From: Nitrosomonas sp.
Lineage (GTDB): Bacteria; Pseudomonadota; Gammaproteobacteria; Burkholderiales; Nitrosomonadaceae
Reading direction: 5' to 3'
DNA: 64,000 nt
Assembly (NCBI GenBank): GCA_019745325.1
Contig: JAIETK010000004.1
Coordinates: 98,613-162,612 of the forward strand
This document shows positions 1 through 7,940 of the stretch, one piece after another. Each line of letters begins with the position of its first letter. Positions within the stretch are counted from its first letter, which is position 1. The notes beneath the pieces were generated by a model. That model was not told the DNA's origin and searched no databases. It saw only the letters and a program-made list of their open reading frames with translations. Made by a program: the position numbers and the translations under genes.

Positions 1-41
1 GATAGCCATTATTGGCCTGGGTTGGGGTGATGAATAGGGTG

Positions 42-276
42 ATGAATAAAATGCACGTTTTAGCAAAAAGCGTGCAATTCGTCCGATGACGATATGGTTG
101 TCTCGCTAATTGATGGAAGAACCATTGCGATTCCTTTGGTATGGTTTCCACGTTTGGCGTCAGCCAATCAAAAGCAACTCGCCAATTATGAACTGCTGGG
201 GGATGGCGAAGGCATTCATTGGCCGGATGTGGATGAAGATATCAGCGTAGCTGGGTTGTTGCGCGAAAATCGTTAG
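42..276 (+). pseudogene. DUF2442 domain protein, frameshifted near its start
   Basis: Small protein of the DUF2442 family, which often sits beside a DUF4160 gene in toxin-antitoxin-like pairs; the function is not established. The 60-residue frame starting at 94 carries the family hallmarks VVSLIDGRTIAIPLVWFPRL and GIHWPDVDEDISVAGLL. Family members have about 15 more residues in front. These can be read here in another frame from the ATG at 42 (MNKMHVLAKSVQFV), and that frame stops at 87. One surplus base around 83-84 explains the break: removing it joins SVQFV to DDDMVV. Translation could still start at the ATG at 94 and give a shortened protein. The 12 codons before 42 end in a stop at 35-37 and may be the tail of another gene. 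The family call is secure; whether the break is biological or a sequencing error is open. Confidence 0.6.
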
Positions 277-501
277 GTTAGTTATAAACCGAACATCGTT
301 TTCTACTGAATAATCTGATTTTTGATTATTTGCGAATCTAACAAATCGTGTCATATTGAAAATCAAATTGACATAGTTTTTAATAAAGAACAATGATTTA
401 ATGTGATACTTCCCGGTTTATACTTCATCGCTGACGTATTATATTGCGTCATTTCGGACGCTCAATTGTAGTTAGCCATCTTTTTCGCCATGGAGGCCCT
501 C

Positions 502-999
502 ATGAGTAACGTAGTTTTGCTAGGCGTAAACCGCCGACTCGACAACAGATTCGAGAGCCTTCCGGACGACTCACCTCGCGCCATCGAACTCCACAACCGG
601 CGGCGAGACGCACTTCATTCAGTCTTCGATGACATAAGCGAGATTGAGGTACGAAGTTGGGGTGATACTGACGATACCAAGCCACACGAATTCGTCGAGT
701 TAAGTCTAGCTGGCGTGGCTGGCGCTGTGTTCACTTACGCAATTGTCCCCGGACTGCAGTGGTTAGGAAAGAAGCTCGCGGAAAAGGCGGTTGACACAGC
801 TTTGTCGGAGTTGGCAAAGGCAGTCGTTGCAAAGCTCCGCCCGAAGCAGGAAGCGAAGCAGCTTCTCGACTTTCAGGTCACATTGCCGGACGGCACCCGG
901 ATTTTCGTTGACCCTCCGGACCGTGCGGCAACGATCACAATTGCCTTCAAGGATGGCAAAGTATCGTCACTGAACTACTCATCAGGGATAGAGGCCTGA
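502..999 (+). CDS. Hypothetical protein with one hydrophobic segment
   Basis: Not recognised. About 165 residues. The N-terminal 70 residues are charged and polar. A hydrophobic stretch follows (LSLAGVAGAVFTYAIVPGL), then an Ala/Lys/Leu-rich amphipathic helix (KKLAEKAVDTALSELAKAVV), then a C-terminal part with alternating beta-like segments ending KDGKVSSLNYSSG. The ATG at 502 is preceded by GGAGG at 491-495, a suitable ribosome binding site; an in-frame ATG at 490 is the alternative. It lies 40 bases before the nuclease/HerA pair on the same strand, so it may belong to that module or be an independent cassette. No function is claimed. Confidence 0.6.
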   Translation: MSNVVLLGVNRRLDNRFESLPDDSPRAIELHNRRRDALHSVFDDISEIEVRSWGDTDDTKPHEFVELSLAGVAGAVFTYAIVPGLQWLGKKLAEKAVDTALSELAKAVVAKLRPKQEAKQLLDFQVTLPDGTRIFVDPPDRAATITIAFKDGKVSSLNYSSGIEA

Positions 1000-1010
1000 T
1001 GACGGCTAAC

Positions 1011-1017
1011 GTTGGGC
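1011..1017 (+). other. GTTRRRY-type site, possible cassette boundary
   Basis: GTTGGGC fits the integron recombination consensus GTTRRRY. It is preceded by GGCTAAC and lies 23 bases before the nuclease gene, a spacing common for the first gene of a cassette. Its reverse complement GCCCAAC nearly matches GCCAAAC at the start of the attC-like hairpin behind the HerA gene. A seven-base match can be chance, so this is weak on its own. Confidence 0.25.
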
Positions 1018-1039
1018 ACTAAGTTGAAGGAAAGACGAT

Positions 1040-2245
1040 ATGTCACGTACTGCTGACTATACGATTCAGGGATTCTTGTATCAATTTAACAAGACCGCGT
1101 TGGAGATACTAAGCGCACAAGATGATGACAAAGTCACAGTTGAGGGCATTATCGAAGACATCGAGGTGGCTACTCCTACGACATTGAAGGCGGTTCAGTG
1201 CAAATACCATGAGGCGAGCACTTCTTTCACTGCGAGCGCCGTTTATAAGCCGCTGCTCCAGATGCTTAAACACTTTTCTGATAATCAGTTCACGAGCATA
1301 CGCTATATCCTATTTGCGCATTTTTCCGGGGCCAGTACGCTACCCCCCGCAATTGATAAAGCCATTTTGGAAGCTGCCTTGGCTTCCAAGGACACAAAGC
1401 TCGCAAAACACGTCAAAGCAGTTCCACCCGGGATCGATCTCGACAGTTTTTTAGGCCGATTTACTATGGAATTCGGCCCTGGTTATGACGAAATCGTAAA
1501 GTGCGTCGGCGAGGCACTAAAGGCCAACGGGATGCCGAGCGGCGAAATCGAAACCTTGGCATATCCAAACGCGATCCACAAAATCGCCACACTGAGTGTT
1601 AAGCATAATGTCGCTGAACGGCAGATCACGAAAAAAGACTTCCTTTCTGAGCTTACGGCGATACGTAAAACAGCCATTTCCCGATGGACGCTGGCGCTTA
1701 AAACCCGGGATAAACTTCTCCAGGCTCGCCGTAAGCAGCTAAAAATTCACTTGGATAAAAACTCGCGGCTGAGATACTTCGTGATTGACCCCAGCAGCAT
1801 CGAGGACTACGACAGTGAAATTGTACTCTTCCTCTCCGACTACATTGGCAAGTACCACTTTAAGCCTGCACACATCAGCACACCTATTCTATGTGTTCAT
1901 GCAAACCGAGAAGAAATTCAAGAAATCCAGCACCGTTTGTACCAGAAGGGTATTGTTGCCACCGACGGATACATGGGCAGCAAGTTTGAAGAGTCATTTT
2001 TCTTTCGTGAGCCGCTTGCATCCAAGGGAGTTGGTGGTGAAGTGAAACGCGAATTCAATGTGCGTATCATAAGTTGTGCCGATCACGGCACCGTCCTAAA
2101 CAATAGGAAGTGTGACGATTTATTCATTATTGGTGATCCAGACTGCGATGCACTCGACACCGTAGATGTAAACGTCGAACGTCTAGCTGGCGCAACAATG
2201 AAAGAAGTTAAGTATGTCATGGGGGTAAGTAATGTCTACGAATAG
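1040..2245 (+). CDS. DUF4297/Cap4-like nuclease, partner of HerA
   Basis: Likely effector nuclease of a two-gene anti-phage module. The N-terminal 100 residues look like a PD-(D/E)xK nuclease of the DUF4297/Cap4 type: a helix with GFLYQFNKTALEIL (11-24), the acidic pair E39-D40 in VEGIIEDIEV, and Q53-C-K55 in AVQCKYH, which fits the D/E...QxK active site. The remaining 300 residues are not recognised and probably hold the specificity or HerA-docking part. The gene overlaps the downstream ATPase by 14 bases, indicating translational coupling. In characterised DUF4297-HerA systems the nuclease and the HerA ATPase form one complex that degrades DNA. The nuclease call rests on motif spacing only. 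Its partner is frameshifted here, so the system may be off. Confidence 0.65.
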   Translation: MSRTADYTIQGFLYQFNKTALEILSAQDDDKVTVEGIIEDIEVATPTTLKAVQCKYHEASTSFTASAVYKPLLQMLKHFSDNQFTSIRYILFAHFSGASTLPPAIDKAILEAALASKDTKLAKHVKAVPPGIDLDSFLGRFTMEFGPGYDEIVKCVGEALKANGMPSGEIETLAYPNAIHKIATLSVKHNVAERQITKKDFLSELTAIRKTAISRWTLALKTRDKLLQARRKQLKIHLDKNSRLRYFVIDPSSIEDYDSEIVLFLSDYIGKYHFKPAHISTPILCVHANREEIQEIQHRLYQKGIVATDGYMGSKFEESFFFREPLASKGVGGEVKREFNVRIISCADHGTVLNNRKCDDLFIIGDPDCDALDTVDVNVERLAGATMKEVKYVMGVSNVYE

Positions 2246-4000
2246 TATCGGACAGGTTCTCTCCTGTTCACCAGAGGCCATTATTGTTCTTATAGACGAT
2301 CTGAAAGTGTTCGAAGAGCACAAGACAGCCCTGCAAGTAGGTCGGTACTTGCAGATCGCTCAAGGAAATAGTGACTTCACCATAGCTTCAATCCGCAATA
2401 TCCGTGGTGTTCACGGTCAGGATTCCGAGGGCAAGCCGAAGTGGCAGTTTCAAATTGAATGTCAGGCCGTTGGTACGCTTATAGATGGCAAGACCTTTGA
2501 GCGTGCAAGTGTTCTGCTGCCAGTTCCCACTGAGCCAGCATTCCCAGCAGATGAAGAAACACTGAGCAAGCTATTCGCTGAAGATGCCGAATATCAGTTT
2601 CCTCTGGGCCAGCTATCTCTGAATAAGGCGACGTCCATGAAAATTCATGGAGACCGTTTCTTCAGTAAACATATTGCGATTGTTGGTTCTACTGGTTCTG
2701 GGAAGTCATGCACCGTATCTCGGATTCTCCATGACGTGGTAGGAATCGCAGACGACAAAAATTCAAACCTCGGAAAGCAGAACAATTCTCACGTTGTCGT
2801 CTTCGATATTCATGATGAATATACGGCCGTATTTACATTGGAGGAAGAGCAGGAATTCACTTTGAATCGCTTGGATGTAGACAGCCTTCAGCTTCCTTAC
2901 TGGCTTATGAATTCTGAGGAGCTAGAGAGTATGTTCATTGAGAGCAATGAGCAAAACTCCCACAATCAGGTGAGTCAGTTCAAGCAGGCGGTTGTTTTGA
3001 ATAAAGAGCGACACAATCCTGGGTTTCAGGACATAACGTACGATACGCCGGTGTATTTCTCAATCAAGGAAGTGTATCGATACATTGAGAATATGAATCG
3101 TGAGGTGATTGGGCGCCTGACGGGAGAGGATAGGCCGAAGTTGGAGGATGGAACGCTGATTGATGCGCGGGAAAATTACTACTTCGATAAGAAGTGCGTA
3201 TTTGTTGCCACGTCCACCGCAACCGCGACCAGAGCGACAAACGGTCCATTCAACGGCGAATTTAATCGGTTTGTCTCACGGCTAGAAACAAAGCTTTCTG
3301 ACAAGCGTCTACGGTTCTTGCTTGAACCAGTCAAATCTGATGGGATGCCATTCGAGACGGCAGATTTCGAGCAAATAATGAAGCAGTTTCTTGGATACCT
3401 CAATAGGGCGAACGTTACAATTATAGACCTTAGTGGAATACCCTTTGAGGTCTTGAGCATCACAGTAAGTCTTGTGTCACGTTTGATTTTTGCTTCCATT
3501 ACTCGAAGTTAAGACATAAAGAGGATTTTCTGAACAACGTGCCCGTTATGATGGTTTGTGAAGAGGCGCACAACTACATCCCGCAGAGAGATGAGGCGGC
3601 ATATCGCGCATCCCGAAAGTCGCTGGAGCGTATCGCAAAGGAGGGTAGAAAATACGGTCTTAGTCTCATGGTTGTGAGTCAACGCCCATCAGAGGTTTCC
3701 GAGACAATCTTCGCACAGTGCAACAACTTCATTGCGCTCCGACTCACTAATAATGCAGATCAAAACTACGTAAAGCGGCTTTTTCCAGACAACTCGAGTG
3801 GGGTTACAGATATTCTTCCAAATCTTGCTCCCGGAGAATGTATTGTTGTAGGTGACGCCGTTTTGCTCCCCGCCGTTGTTCAGATGCCCTTGCCGAAGCC
3901 TGAGCCGCATTCAAGAAGTGTTTGTTTCCACAAGGAATGGAAAGAACCGTGGCGGGATGTCACTTTTGCCGAGGTGATAAGTCGTTGGAGGAAGGAGTAA
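2232..4000 (+). pseudogene. HerA-like DNA translocase ATPase, split by a one-base frameshift
   Basis: ATPase of the HerA/FtsK superfamily (HAS barrel plus DUF87), predicted to form a hexamer with the upstream nuclease. The first part (2232-3512, 426 residues) has an N-terminal barrel (about residues 5-100), Walker A GSTGSGKS at 152-159 and the HerA-type VFDIHDEY motif. It ends early at a TAA at 3510-3512. The second part (open from about 3494, GTG or later start near 3539, stop at 4000) carries Walker B VMMVCEEAHNYIP and the sensor segment SLMVVSQRPSEV. Near 3492-3493 one missing base joins RLIF to FHYSKLRHKEDFLNNVPV and restores about 589 residues, a normal length. The break follows a run of five T at 3487-3491 and separates Walker A from Walker B, so the unfused pieces should not be active. 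It could be a true mutation, a phase-variable tract or a sequencing error. Confidence 0.75.
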
Positions 4001-4003
4001 AGT

Positions 4004-4070
4004 GCCAAACAAGGTGCTTCACCGGGCAGCAATTCCGCTGCACTTCATTGCTGTCGGTGAGCTTGGTCAT
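4004..4070 (+). repeat. attC-like imperfect hairpin behind the HerA module
   Basis: Begins four bases after the HerA stop codon. GCCAAAC at 4004-4010 resembles the R'' box RYYYAAC. CTTCACCG (4017-4024) pairs with CGGTGAG (4055-4061), leaving one unpaired T in the left arm, and GGCAGCAA (4025-4032) pairs with TTGCTGTC (4048-4055) around a 15-base loop. Long imperfect arms with an extrahelical base are typical of integron attC sites. The right-hand core that should read GTTRRRY is degenerate (GTCATTC). It may equally act as a transcription terminator, although no T-run follows. Confidence 0.35.
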
Positions 4071-4472
4071 TCGCCGTAACACACAAGGGGTCATATCTTA
4101 AAATAGAAGCTTTAATACAAATTTGACTTGACCATGCCCGCCGGAGTCGGTCATTTCGATATACACCTTTCTTCTTTATACCTTTTTATTGATTAAATAA
4201 CAGCGTTTTAGCGCAAGCTATGCAATTGCAAATTGGATAACCGAAAGGCTTTCAAGAAAAAGAGCGGCAACATAGATAGTTTTCAACGGCCTAAGATATC
4301 GTAGCGAGTCAAGAGAGGACGAGAATGCGGATTTTGAGGCGCATAATGAATCTATGCGACAAGAAATTGAAGAAACATGAATCATTATCCCATGAGTGTA
4401 GTAGATTGCCGCAAGTCTGTCAGACTCCCCACCCCTTCTCAATTCTCACTATCCAGGAAGTACAATTTTCCA
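4071..4472. other. Non-coding stretch before hflX
   Basis: About 400 AT-rich bases with no convincing gene. It holds one copy of the 13-base sequence TTCGATATACACC (4155-4167), which recurs just after hflX. A short frame opening at 4325 has a fair ribosome binding site but runs into the hflX start and lacks protein-like composition. The hflX promoter probably lies here, but no clear -35/-10 pair was found. Confidence 0.5.
4155..4167 (+). repeat. 13-base direct repeat, left of hflX
   Basis: TTCGATATACACC occurs here and again at 5821-5833 in the same orientation, immediately after the hflX stop codon. The two copies bracket hflX. This may be a trace of insertion of the hflX segment, or chance. 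Confidence 0.4.
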
Positions 4473-5819
4473 ATGTCTATAGAAATCAAAGAAAAACCCA
4501 AGTTCGCTGTTGCGGCAGCGGTTCAATTGCCGAATGTCAGTGATATCGAGTTCGAGTCGTCGCTGACCGAGCTGCGCGAACTCGCAAAAACACTGGGCTA
4601 TATCGTCGTCAACACGTTTATGCAAAAACGTACCAGCTTCGACACGACTGCGTACCTGGGCGTTGGCAAGCGCGAGGAAATCCGCTGCTACGTGAACAGC
4701 GATTCCGGATCGGATGAATTTGAGGAAATCGTCATCGAATCAGATGGCCACGATATCAGTGCTCTCTTGGTCGATCACGAAATCTCACCATCGCAAGCGC
4801 GCAACCTTGAAAACGAGGTCGGTTGCGAGGTAATGGACCGCACCATGGTGATTCTTGAAATTTTTCACCGCAATGCTCGCTCCCGTGCGGCGCGCGCGCA
4901 GGTGGAAATTGCACGACTCGGCTACATGGCCCCGCGCCTGCGCGAAGCCGCCAAGCTTGCTGGACCGCAAGGGCGGCAGCGCAGCGGCACTGGTGGACGG
5001 GGTGCTGGCGAGTCGCACACTGAATTGGATCGGCGCAAAATCCGTGACCGTATCGCCGAACTCCAACAGGAAATTATCACGATGGAAGCCGAACGCAAAA
5101 TACAGCGCGCGCGACGGCAAGAGCGCCAAGGACTCGCCAGCGTGGCGCTAGTCGGCTATACCAATGCTGGCAAATCCACTTTGATGCGGGCACTCACCGG
5201 CAGCGAAGTGCTGGTTGCCAATAAACTGTTCGCTACGCTCGACACCACGGTGCGAGCGCTCCACCCGGAAAGCGTGCCACGCGTACTTGTCAGCGATACG
5301 GTCGGCTTCATCAAGAACTTGCCGCACGGACTGGTCGCCTCATTCAAATCCACGCTGGACGAAGCGCTGGATGCATCTCTGCTGCTCCATGTCATTGATG
5401 CCAGCGATCCCGGATTTGAGCGCCAGCTCGAAGTCACCCAGCAAGTGCTAGAAGAGATCGGCGCGAATGCCGTGCCGCGTATCCGCGTATTCAACAAGAT
5501 CGATTATGTCGGCGACGCAGAGGCGCAAGCCGAATGCAAAACTGCCTTACGTACCCGGTATCCGGATTGCATCGTGATGAGCGCGCGCAGCTCCGACGAT
5601 GTTACGAAACTTCGCCTGAAAATCCTCGAATTCTTCCAGCAACACCTCATCGAAACTGAGTTTTTTCTGCCCTGGAATGCTCAGCAACTCCGCGGACAAA
5701 TCTATACGAATTGTCAGGTACTGGAAGAACGCTCGGACAATGAAGGCACTTTCTTCCGGGTGCGCAGCGAACCCAGCGCTATCGAGAGCTTACGTGAACA
5801 ACTCAATCCGACAAACTGA
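4473..5819 (+). CDS. hflX: Ribosome-associated GTPase HflX
   Basis: GTPase that binds the 50S subunit and splits or rescues stalled ribosomes during stress. About 448 residues, a usual length. The N-terminal HflX domain includes SFDTTAYLGVGKREEI (55-70) and the family signature LVDHEISPSQARNLE (99-113). A helical linker follows with a Gly/Arg-rich stretch and GESHTELDRRKIRDRI. The G domain has G1 GYTNAGKS (228-235), G3 DTVGF and G4 NKID. The ATG at 4473 was chosen because AGGAAG lies upstream at a suitable distance and MSIEIKEK is a natural start; a longer in-frame extension to 4377 looks non-coding. In many proteobacteria hflX follows hfq, but here it stands alone. It is richer in GC than its flanks and is bracketed by a 13-base direct repeat. 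Confidence 0.95.
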   Translation: MSIEIKEKPKFAVAAAVQLPNVSDIEFESSLTELRELAKTLGYIVVNTFMQKRTSFDTTAYLGVGKREEIRCYVNSDSGSDEFEEIVIESDGHDISALLVDHEISPSQARNLENEVGCEVMDRTMVILEIFHRNARSRAARAQVEIARLGYMAPRLREAAKLAGPQGRQRSGTGGRGAGESHTELDRRKIRDRIAELQQEIITMEAERKIQRARRQERQGLASVALVGYTNAGKSTLMRALTGSEVLVANKLFATLDTTVRALHPESVPRVLVSDTVGFIKNLPHGLVASFKSTLDEALDASLLLHVIDASDPGFERQLEVTQQVLEEIGANAVPRIRVFNKIDYVGDAEAQAECKTALRTRYPDCIVMSARSSDDVTKLRLKILEFFQQHLIETEFFLPWNAQQLRGQIYTNCQVLEERSDNEGTFFRVRSEPSAIESLREQLNPTN

Positions 5820-5820
5820 G

Positions 5821-5833
5821 TTCGATATACACC
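5821..5833 (+). repeat. 13-base direct repeat, right of hflX
   Basis: Second copy of TTCGATATACACC, starting one base after the hflX stop codon; the first is at 4155-4167. Confidence 0.4.
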
Positions 5834-5867
5834 GGTAGATTTTGCACTTTGAAATTGAATCCGCGCA

Positions 5868-5886
5868 TCATTTTCCCGGAAAATGA
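5868..5886. terminator. Perfect 19-base palindrome behind hflX
   Basis: TCATTTTCC-C-GGAAAATGA is an exact inverted repeat with a single central base. It lies about 50 bases after hflX. There is no following T-run and the loop is too tight for a normal RNA hairpin, so it may be a protein-binding site rather than a terminator. Confidence 0.3.
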
Positions 5887-6787
5887 ATAATCCGCGCCGG
5901 GCCGTCCAGTTTCGATTTGCTGATCAGTGCTTGTAGCGCCAATGGAAATCGCGTTGTAGGCGTAGCATGATTTCGGGCATGTGGTCGCAAAAACAAGGTA
6001 CCAGGTCTTGAGTTAACAGTTAACGAAAGTTCCATTTTTCCGTCGTTATGCAAAAATCATATGCATCAACAATTTGTTAGTGATTAACCTGCTTGTTAGA
6101 AAAAGATCATTCACCAAAAAGAATCGCCACACGCCAGCGCAGCTTTGATTTCTGCAAGATGCTTCTTTTCCAACCAACCTTGCAATTTGCCGGATCTGAA
6201 TGCATCGACGGCGCGCAGTTGCTTGTTTTTCAAGTCTATGGCCGGTTCCAGGCCGATCCAGTAAATATCGAGCTGTTAAAATCAGTCAATTTGGCAAGCC
6301 GCCGGATAACGTATTTTTCCAGGCTTTTAGTTCTTCCGATAATCTGGATCGGCGGCTTTTTCTTAATTGGCTTTGATAAGCTTGCTTGAGGAAATTTTTC
6401 TCTGTTGTTTTAGCAATTCATTGATATACGCGCTGCTATTGCATCGGAGAGTTGTCGCGTCTTGATATCGCAGTTTTATCCTCTTTCTCCTCGATTACTT
6501 CAAAATTCCTGCTTGCAAAATTCCGGTTTTGTTAATTTTGTAATGTTTTATTGGTTGCGATGCAGGGTTGCAATTCAACACAGCTTCGTTACTAAAGTTA
6601 TTGCGAATTGCACCGTTAGCTTTTTGAAAAAAAATGATTAAAGGATTGCGTAGCGGTATTGATCAGCATGAATCGGTATTCAATACAACAAACAAGAAGT
6701 TGTGAGATTGGAGATTACCTAGGAAAGCCTGTTTCAGTTTTTGCTGTTTTAACCGCCTTGATCAAATGCATAACAAGGAGAAAAGTT
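5887..6787. other. Long stretch without an intact gene between hflX and the chemotaxis operon
   Basis: Around 900 bases, strongly AT-rich from 6400 onward. It contains a decayed reverse-strand frame (6111-6401, listed separately) and presumably the chemotaxis promoter. No clear sigma-28 motif (TAAA-N15-GCCGATAA type) or good sigma-70 pair was found. A forward frame at 6093-6389 is antisense to the decayed frame and is judged not real. Confidence 0.5.
6111..6401 (-). pseudogene. Decayed unknown protein-coding frame
   Basis: Read leftward, two overlapping frames give protein-like sequence. The first runs through FPQASLSKPIKKKPPIQII and KSLEKYVIRRLAKLTDFNSS. The second continues with IYWIGLEPAIDLKNKQLRAV and KLQGWLEKKHLAEIKAALAC before a stop at 6111-6113. 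One frame change near 6275 would join them. There is no start codon in a convincing place. The family is not recognised. It looks like the remnant of a gene of roughly 95 residues or the tail of a larger one. Confidence 0.35.
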
Positions 6788-7372
6788 ATGTCAGAAACAC
6801 AATCAGCAGGCATCAATAAAATCAAGGATTCGGCAAGTAAAAAAACGCTTGAGTATGCAGATTGTATTTATCGGAATGCAGAGGCTGATGAGTTTTTTAT
6901 CAATATTAAGGGAGAGCTTAATCAAGTCGATAGATTGGTCAGTGATGCGGTCAACAATTTGGTCGTCAACTTTAAATTTATTAGTGAGTTGACCAAGTCG
7001 CATCACGAAATGGTTCTGGCTATTGAGAAATTGGCGGCTCCTGAAGGGAGTAAGCCCATACTTGAGCTTCTCGAGAAACAAATGGTTGTCGCTGACAAGA
7101 TTGAACAAGAATTGGAAATGGCGGTTACTTCGCTTCAGTTCGGCGATTTGGTAACACAGTTACTCGCTCATACTTCCCGGCAAGTAGAAATGTTGAGCAT
7201 CGAACTGCAGCGAGTTGATCGTCAATCCGGCTGGGGAAAGACAAGTAACAAGAAGATGCTTAAAAGAGTTCATGAAGGTATATCTGAAGCAGTTGCAAAA
7301 ACAACGATTAAAAGCACGAGAAAACCGGTTGTTCAACAAGGCATGCAAATGGGTGATATTGAGCTTTTCTAA
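6788..7372 (+). CDS. Chemotaxis operon protein, CheZ-like candidate CheY-P phosphatase
   Basis: All-helical protein of 194 residues, first gene of the chemotaxis cluster and 60 bases before cheY. It has no membrane segment and no signal peptide. Residues 40-130 are predicted long helices. The stretch MAVTSLQFGDLVTQLL (111-126) puts D120 and Q124 at the same spacing as the catalytic Asp and Gln of CheZ (consensus DFQDLTGQ). The chain ends in GDIELF, an acidic/aromatic tail reminiscent of the CheZ C-terminal peptide that binds CheY. No classical CheZ lies elsewhere in the cluster. The ATG at 6788 is preceded by AAGGAG (6776-6781); an in-frame ATG at 6668 is less likely. Alternatively it may be a soluble MCP-related adaptor. 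The role is inferred from motif geometry and context only. Confidence 0.6.
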   Translation: MSETQSAGINKIKDSASKKTLEYADCIYRNAEADEFFINIKGELNQVDRLVSDAVNNLVVNFKFISELTKSHHEMVLAIEKLAAPEGSKPILELLEKQMVVADKIEQELEMAVTSLQFGDLVTQLLAHTSRQVEMLSIELQRVDRQSGWGKTSNKKMLKRVHEGISEAVAKTTIKSTRKPVVQQGMQMGDIELF

Positions 7373-7432
7373 ACAGATTAGATTTTTGTGTTTCCTAGGT
7401 TAATGATCAAAAAAGATAGAGAGGTAAGGTAA

Positions 7433-7798
7433 ATGGCAAAGACGATTCTTGCAGTGGATGATTCAGCATCAATTAGGCAGATGGTTGCGTTTACGCTCAA
7501 AGGCGCCGGATACGAGGTCATTCAAGCTGTTGATGGTCAGGATGCACTGGATAAAGCTAATTCTCATCAAGTAAATTTAGTCTTGACAGACATTAATATG
7601 CCCCGAATGGATGGATTAAAGCTATTGGAATTGCTAAGGAAATTGGCGAGTTATAAAAATATTCCCATTTTAATCTTAACGACTGAATCTGGTGATGAAA
7701 TAAAGGCCAAGGGTCGAGCAGCCGGTGCAACCGGATGGTTAGTAAAACCCTTTGATCCCAAACGGCTGTTAGAAGTCATTGGGAAAGTAATAGGCTAA
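7433..7798 (+). CDS. cheY: Chemotaxis response regulator CheY
   Basis: Single receiver domain of 121 residues with no output domain. The acidic pocket is D9-D10 and the phosphoacceptor is D53 in LTDINMPRMDG. The switch Thr is in ILTTES (T83/T84) and the conserved Lys is K105 in LVKPFDP. Phosphorylated by CheA, it would bind the flagellar switch or a pilus motor. It follows the CheZ-like gene and precedes cheA by about 140 bases. The start has a good AGAGGTAAGG ribosome binding site. The FDP after KP and the GWL segment resemble CheY proteins of betaproteobacteria. A Pil-type single-domain regulator is possible but less likely beside cheA. Confidence 0.93.
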   Translation: MAKTILAVDDSASIRQMVAFTLKGAGYEVIQAVDGQDALDKANSHQVNLVLTDINMPRMDGLKLLELLRKLASYKNIPILILTTESGDEIKAKGRAAGATGWLVKPFDPKRLLEVIGKVIG

Positions 7799-7940
7799 TA
7801 AATACTTCGTTGTAGATTAGCAAGTTGTAGCAGTTTTTCTTATTTTGAAGATTAAATAATTTTTATTAGTCTGTTTCATAATTTGCTGGTTTTATTAGAG
7901 TGTTAGCCTTGAGTAGTATCCACATGAAATAGGGTTACCG

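Noticed and set aside
4325-4543. Short rightward frame with a fair ribosome binding site before hflX
   Set aside because: Overlaps the true hflX start region in another frame, is rich in Cys/Ser and shows no protein-like pattern.
6093-6389. 98-residue rightward frame
   Set aside because: It is antisense to a reverse-strand relic that reads much more like protein, and has no ribosome binding site.
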